Source: a virus
Length of the DNA stretch: 64,000 bases
Strand: one strand, 5' to 3'
Virus record (IMG/VR): IMGVR_UViG_3300023174_000036
Coordinates: 62,001 to 126,000 of that record
Positions 61,342 through 64,000 of this stretch are shown here, in pieces. Each line of letters opens with the position of its first letter. Position 1 is the first letter of the stretch. A program made the translations under genes and the position numbers. Under the pieces are notes generated by a model. That model was not told the origin of the DNA. It saw only the letters and a list, made by a program, of their open reading frames with translations, and did not search any database.

Positions 61342-62817
61342 ATGGCATACACTATAAACAGATATAATGGAGCACAAATTACAGTAGTTGCTGACGGCAC
61401 TATTGATACTACGCTCGATGTTAAATTAATTGGTAAAAATTACGCAGGTTATGGTGAAATACAAAATGAAAATCTTGTATTTTTACTTGAAAATTTTGCT
61501 AGCCCCACACAACCTCCACGCCCACTTTCGGGACAAGTATGGTTTGATAGTTCTAACAACAAGTTAAAATTTTACGACGGCACAAAATTTAAAACAACTG
61601 GCGGTGCTGAAGTTTCTACCACACCTCCAACTGGATTATCAGAAGGTGATTTTTGGTGGGACAAATCAAACACCCAACTACATGCATGGACTGGATCTAG
61701 ATTTGAATTGATTGGTCCGCAAGGCGTTGCTGGATCAGCAACAACACAGATGCGCTCAGTTAGTTTAACAGATACCAACGGTGCTCCTCATGCAGTTATA
61801 CAAGGTATTTCCAACGGACAAACTATTTTCACTATTAGTTCTGATGCAGATTTCACACTAAACGCCGCTGTTAATGCAATTACTGGTTTTACAAAAATTC
61901 GTCAAGGTGTTACCTTATGCTACACTAACTCAGAAGGTTCACAACTTGGTCAAACCACCAGCGGACACAGATTCTTTGGAACAGCAACAAACTCGGAAAG
62001 ATTGGGCGGATACGAAATTAGTGAATTTGTAAGAGCTGGCGCAACTAGTTTTACTTCTTCAATCAATTTTGCTGATGTAGGATACACAGTTGGTAATCCA
62101 GTTGTCAAATTACGTGTATTCAATGACAGCGCCACTACTCCAACAATTTATAACCAGCAAGGTGACACTATTGTTTTTAAAACAACTGTTGCAAGTGCCG
62201 AAAAGACTCCAATGAAACTGGTAGGTACTGATATTGTACCTGGTATAACTCTTACTTCCAACTTAGGATCTCCTACATTAAAGTTCAAAGACGTGTATGC
62301 AAACTACATATACGCCACAATTGAACAAGCAGATAAATTAACTGTTAATGGTGTTTACAGATCTGCAAGTACTGACCCTGGCATTAACACTATTGCCGCT
62401 AGAGATGGAATAGGAACTCTTTCAGCAATTTTATTCTCAGGAGTAGCAACACAAGCTAATTATGCTGACTTGGCAGAAAAATATCTTGCTGATGCTGAAT
62501 ATGAAGTTGGTACAGTTTTAATGATTGGCGGTGAAAAAGAAGTTACTGCTTGTACCATTGGTAGTCGAGCAATTGGCCCAGTGTCTGCAAATCCTGCCTA
62601 TTTGATGAATAAAGATTTAGAAAACGGAACAGTCATTGCATTAAAAGGAAGAGTTCCAGTGAAAGTTACTGGGCCTATTGTTAAAGGTCAGCATTTGGTT
62701 GCTGGTTTAAACGGAACAGCACAGTCCGCTGGTGCTGGAAATCCAGACACGTTTGCTATAGCATTAGAAAGTAACATTGATCCTTTAGTTAAATTAGTTG
62801 AATGCATAATATTATAA
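61342..62817 (+). CDS. Tail fibre paralogue with YADLAEKY C-terminal domain (491 aa)
   Basis: The protein has 491 residues. Third copy of the N-terminal module: INRYNGAQITVVADGTIDTTLD, LIGKNYAGYGEIQNENLVFLLENFASP, PLSGQVWFDSSNNKLKFYDGTKF. The middle is beta-rich. The C-terminal 130 residues form a compact domain: YADLAEKYLADAEYEVGTVLMIGGEKEVT..., RAIGPVSANPAYLMNKDLENGTVIALKGRVPVKVTGPIVKGQHLVAG. This domain recurs at the ends of fibre proteins in aquatic T4-like phages (recall) and resembles intramolecular-chaperone-type C-terminal domains, though I see no catalytic residues I can vouch for. Role inferred: fibre subunit. Confidence 0.8.
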   Translation: MAYTINRYNGAQITVVADGTIDTTLDVKLIGKNYAGYGEIQNENLVFLLENFASPTQPPRPLSGQVWFDSSNNKLKFYDGTKFKTTGGAEVSTTPPTGLSEGDFWWDKSNTQLHAWTGSRFELIGPQGVAGSATTQMRSVSLTDTNGAPHAVIQGISNGQTIFTISSDADFTLNAAVNAITGFTKIRQGVTLCYTNSEGSQLGQTTSGHRFFGTATNSERLGGYEISEFVRAGATSFTSSINFADVGYTVGNPVVKLRVFNDSATTPTIYNQQGDTIVFKTTVASAEKTPMKLVGTDIVPGITLTSNLGSPTLKFKDVYANYIYATIEQADKLTVNGVYRSASTDPGINTIAARDGIGTLSAILFSGVATQANYADLAEKYLADAEYEVGTVLMIGGEKEVTACTIGSRAIGPVSANPAYLMNKDLENGTVIALKGRVPVKVTGPIVKGQHLVAGLNGTAQSAGAGNPDTFAIALESNIDPLVKLVECIIL

Positions 62818-62827
62818 AGGAATCACT

Positions 62828-63709
62828 ATGGCCGGCGCAAACACTGCTGTTTTAGCAACTGATTACAATACTATACAATCTAAAGTCAATAATATATTGG
62901 GTACTGGCTCAGGTGACTACGGCTACGGGCAACCAGTTACTAGTAGCCAAGTTGCTAGAACAAACAGGATTACAGTGGCTCAATGGAACGCTTTAAGAAA
63001 TGATTTATTAAAAGCACGTAGACATCAAACTGCAACAGATGAAAGCGGACTTTTATCTATTGCATCGACTACGACTCGTATAAGAGAATCTGACAGATTG
63101 GCTTATAACACATTTTCTGATACTATCACCACAAACAGATTGGTAACACCTCCTAGTGATCAAGCGTCGCTGACAAATTTACAAACCGTAACCAGAACCT
63201 CCCCATGGGCAACTACTATTAGTCATCAGGTAACTGTAACTTTTGCATCAGCAGATGAAAGTAGATATTTTTTTAATAGCGGCAGTTCTATCAAATTTAG
63301 TTCTTCAATGACTGGATATTCCGCTGGTCTTAGTTTATTGGTCAATCAATCATGGGCCACCTTGCTAGCAAACATGGGAATTATTAGTTTTAATGCGTAC
63401 TCAACTACCAAAACCGGAACAGGAACTGCTCAAACAATTGGTTTTTATAATTTAACCACTACAAATCAATTGGTTTTCACTAAACTAGTTGAAGCAGGTA
63501 ACCAGTATACTCCTAATCGTTATGAGCTGTACGTAAGAAAATCTGGAAACAGCATCATTTTTACGCCAACTTGGAGTTATGTAGAAGATGGAAATTATGG
63601 AAATTTTGAACCAGCGGATGGCACATTGACCAGTCTGATTCAGGCATACACTGCTAGCGGAGCCAACGTTTCAGTAACACCTCCAACAAGTTCCACAACT
63701 AATTTATAA
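62828..63709 (+). CDS. Virion structural protein (293 aa), first of a tandem pair
   Basis: The protein has 293 residues; its ATG follows AAGGAATCACT. N-terminal conserved module: LATDYNTIQSKVNNILGTGSGDYGYGQPVTSSQVA, then QWNALRNDLLKARRHQT, a pattern I recall from small structural proteins of aquatic T4-like phages. The C-terminal 150 residues are beta-rich (VTFASADESRYFFNSGSSIKFSSSM, NRYELYVRKSGNSIIFTPTWSYVEDGNYGNF), possibly a carbohydrate-binding-type jelly roll. The same N-terminal module begins the next gene. Function unknown; fibre-associated by position. Confidence 0.7.
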   Translation: MAGANTAVLATDYNTIQSKVNNILGTGSGDYGYGQPVTSSQVARTNRITVAQWNALRNDLLKARRHQTATDESGLLSIASTTTRIRESDRLAYNTFSDTITTNRLVTPPSDQASLTNLQTVTRTSPWATTISHQVTVTFASADESRYFFNSGSSIKFSSSMTGYSAGLSLLVNQSWATLLANMGIISFNAYSTTKTGTGTAQTIGFYNLTTTNQLVFTKLVEAGNQYTPNRYELYVRKSGNSIIFTPTWSYVEDGNYGNFEPADGTLTSLIQAYTASGANVSVTPPTSSTTNL

Positions 63710-63751
63710 AAATGTGTAAGTTAAGGTATTTTTTGATACCAATACTTTGAT

Positions 63752-63759
63752 AATAAATA
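63752..63759 (+). promoter_or_regulatory. Late promoter AATAAATA
   Basis: TGATAATAAATACACATATAATAGG on plus, 21 bp before the ATG at 63781. It matches 7 of 8 positions of the late box with the trailing C; AGGGGAC is the ribosome-binding site. Confidence 0.6.
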
Positions 63760-63780
63760 CACATATAATAGGGGACAGTA

Positions 63781-64000
63781 ATGGCAGCAGGCGTCGGATC
63801 TAAAGTAGAATATTTAGATTACAATCAAATACAAACTATATTAAACAATGTTCTTGGCTCGGGGTCAGGAGACTCGGGCTACGGACAAACAGTTAGTAGT
63901 AGTCAAGTTGCCCAAAATTCGCTAGTCACAGTTTCCCAATGGAATTCGTTAAGAAACGATCTTCTCAAAGCTAGACAGCATCAAAGCGGTGTGGATGAAT
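63781..64000 (+). CDS. Virion structural protein, second of the tandem pair, 3' end outside window
   Basis: The first 73 codons are visible, in an open frame to the window end. The start MAAGVGSKVEYLDYNQIQTIL, then NNVLGSGSGDSGYGQTVSSSQVA and VSQWNSLRNDLLKARQHQSGVDE, parallels the N-terminus of 62828-63709 almost position by position. It therefore arose by tandem duplication and likely has the same attachment role with a different C-terminal part. It has its own late box and AGGGGAC ribosome-binding site. Confidence 0.75.
   Translation, partial: MAAGVGSKVEYLDYNQIQTILNNVLGSGSGDSGYGQTVSSSQVAQNSLVTVSQWNSLRNDLLKARQHQSGVDE

Noticed and set aside
1-64000. tRNA genes, CRISPR arrays, insertion sequences and integrase/attachment sites
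   Set aside because: None could be recognised by eye on either strand; a tRNAscan/Infernal run would be decisive for RNA genes.

Overview
The window is a 64 kb piece of the virion-morphogenesis region of a T4-like myovirus (tailed phage with a contractile tail). This is shown by a run of recognisable T4 core proteins: portal gp20, a gp67-like core protein, protease gp21, scaffold gp22, major capsid gp23, baseplate gp26, gp53, gp5, gp25 and gp6, recombination nuclease gp46/gp47, and late sigma factor gp55. The DNA is AT-rich. The fibre and structural proteins have the low-complexity, module-swapping style of aquatic T4-like phages such as cyanophages and pelagimyophages. I see no host marker gene, tRNA, integrase or CRISPR array, so the host cannot be named. 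Several usual core genes (terminase, sheath, tube, neck) are not in this window.

Layout. Positions 1-17,325 on the minus strand hold ten fibre or structural genes, including two very large paralogous fibre proteins (the first running off the left edge), two related lattice-type fibres and several small beta-rich proteins. Positions 17,430-25,967 (minus) hold the head module gp23, gp22, gp21, gp67-like, a 79-residue protein, gp20 and a putative tape measure protein. At 26,032 a plus-strand gp26 gene starts divergently; it carries a complete-looking -1 ribosomal frameshift signal that would extend it by 77 codons. A 399-residue protein with a candidate capsid-targeting N-terminus (27,082-28,281), a roughly 500 bp noncoding island and a GIY-YIG endonuclease follow on minus. 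Then come gp46, gp47 and gp55 (29,480-33,094). From 33,176 to the right edge everything is on plus: baseplate genes (gp48/54-like, gp53, a hub-like protein, gp5, gp25, gp6), a 4,822-codon giant gene, a small conserved structural gene, three tandem fibre genes sharing an N-terminal module, and a tandem pair of short structural genes, the second cut by the window end.

Regulation. Octamers close to the T4 late promoter TATAAATA lie about 17-30 bp before most plus-strand transcription units and 21-101 bp before minus-strand ones. gp55, which would recognise them, is itself preceded by a near-perfect host sigma-70 promoter whose -35 box touches the late promoter of the divergent baseplate operon. 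Many genes are translationally coupled through TAATG or ATGA overlaps.

Points most worth attention: the gp26 frameshift signal, the 4,822-residue giant protein, the 119 bp identical segment shared by two otherwise diverged fibre genes, the one-base frame break near the start of the leftmost fibre gene, and the overlapping sigma-70/late promoter in front of gp55.
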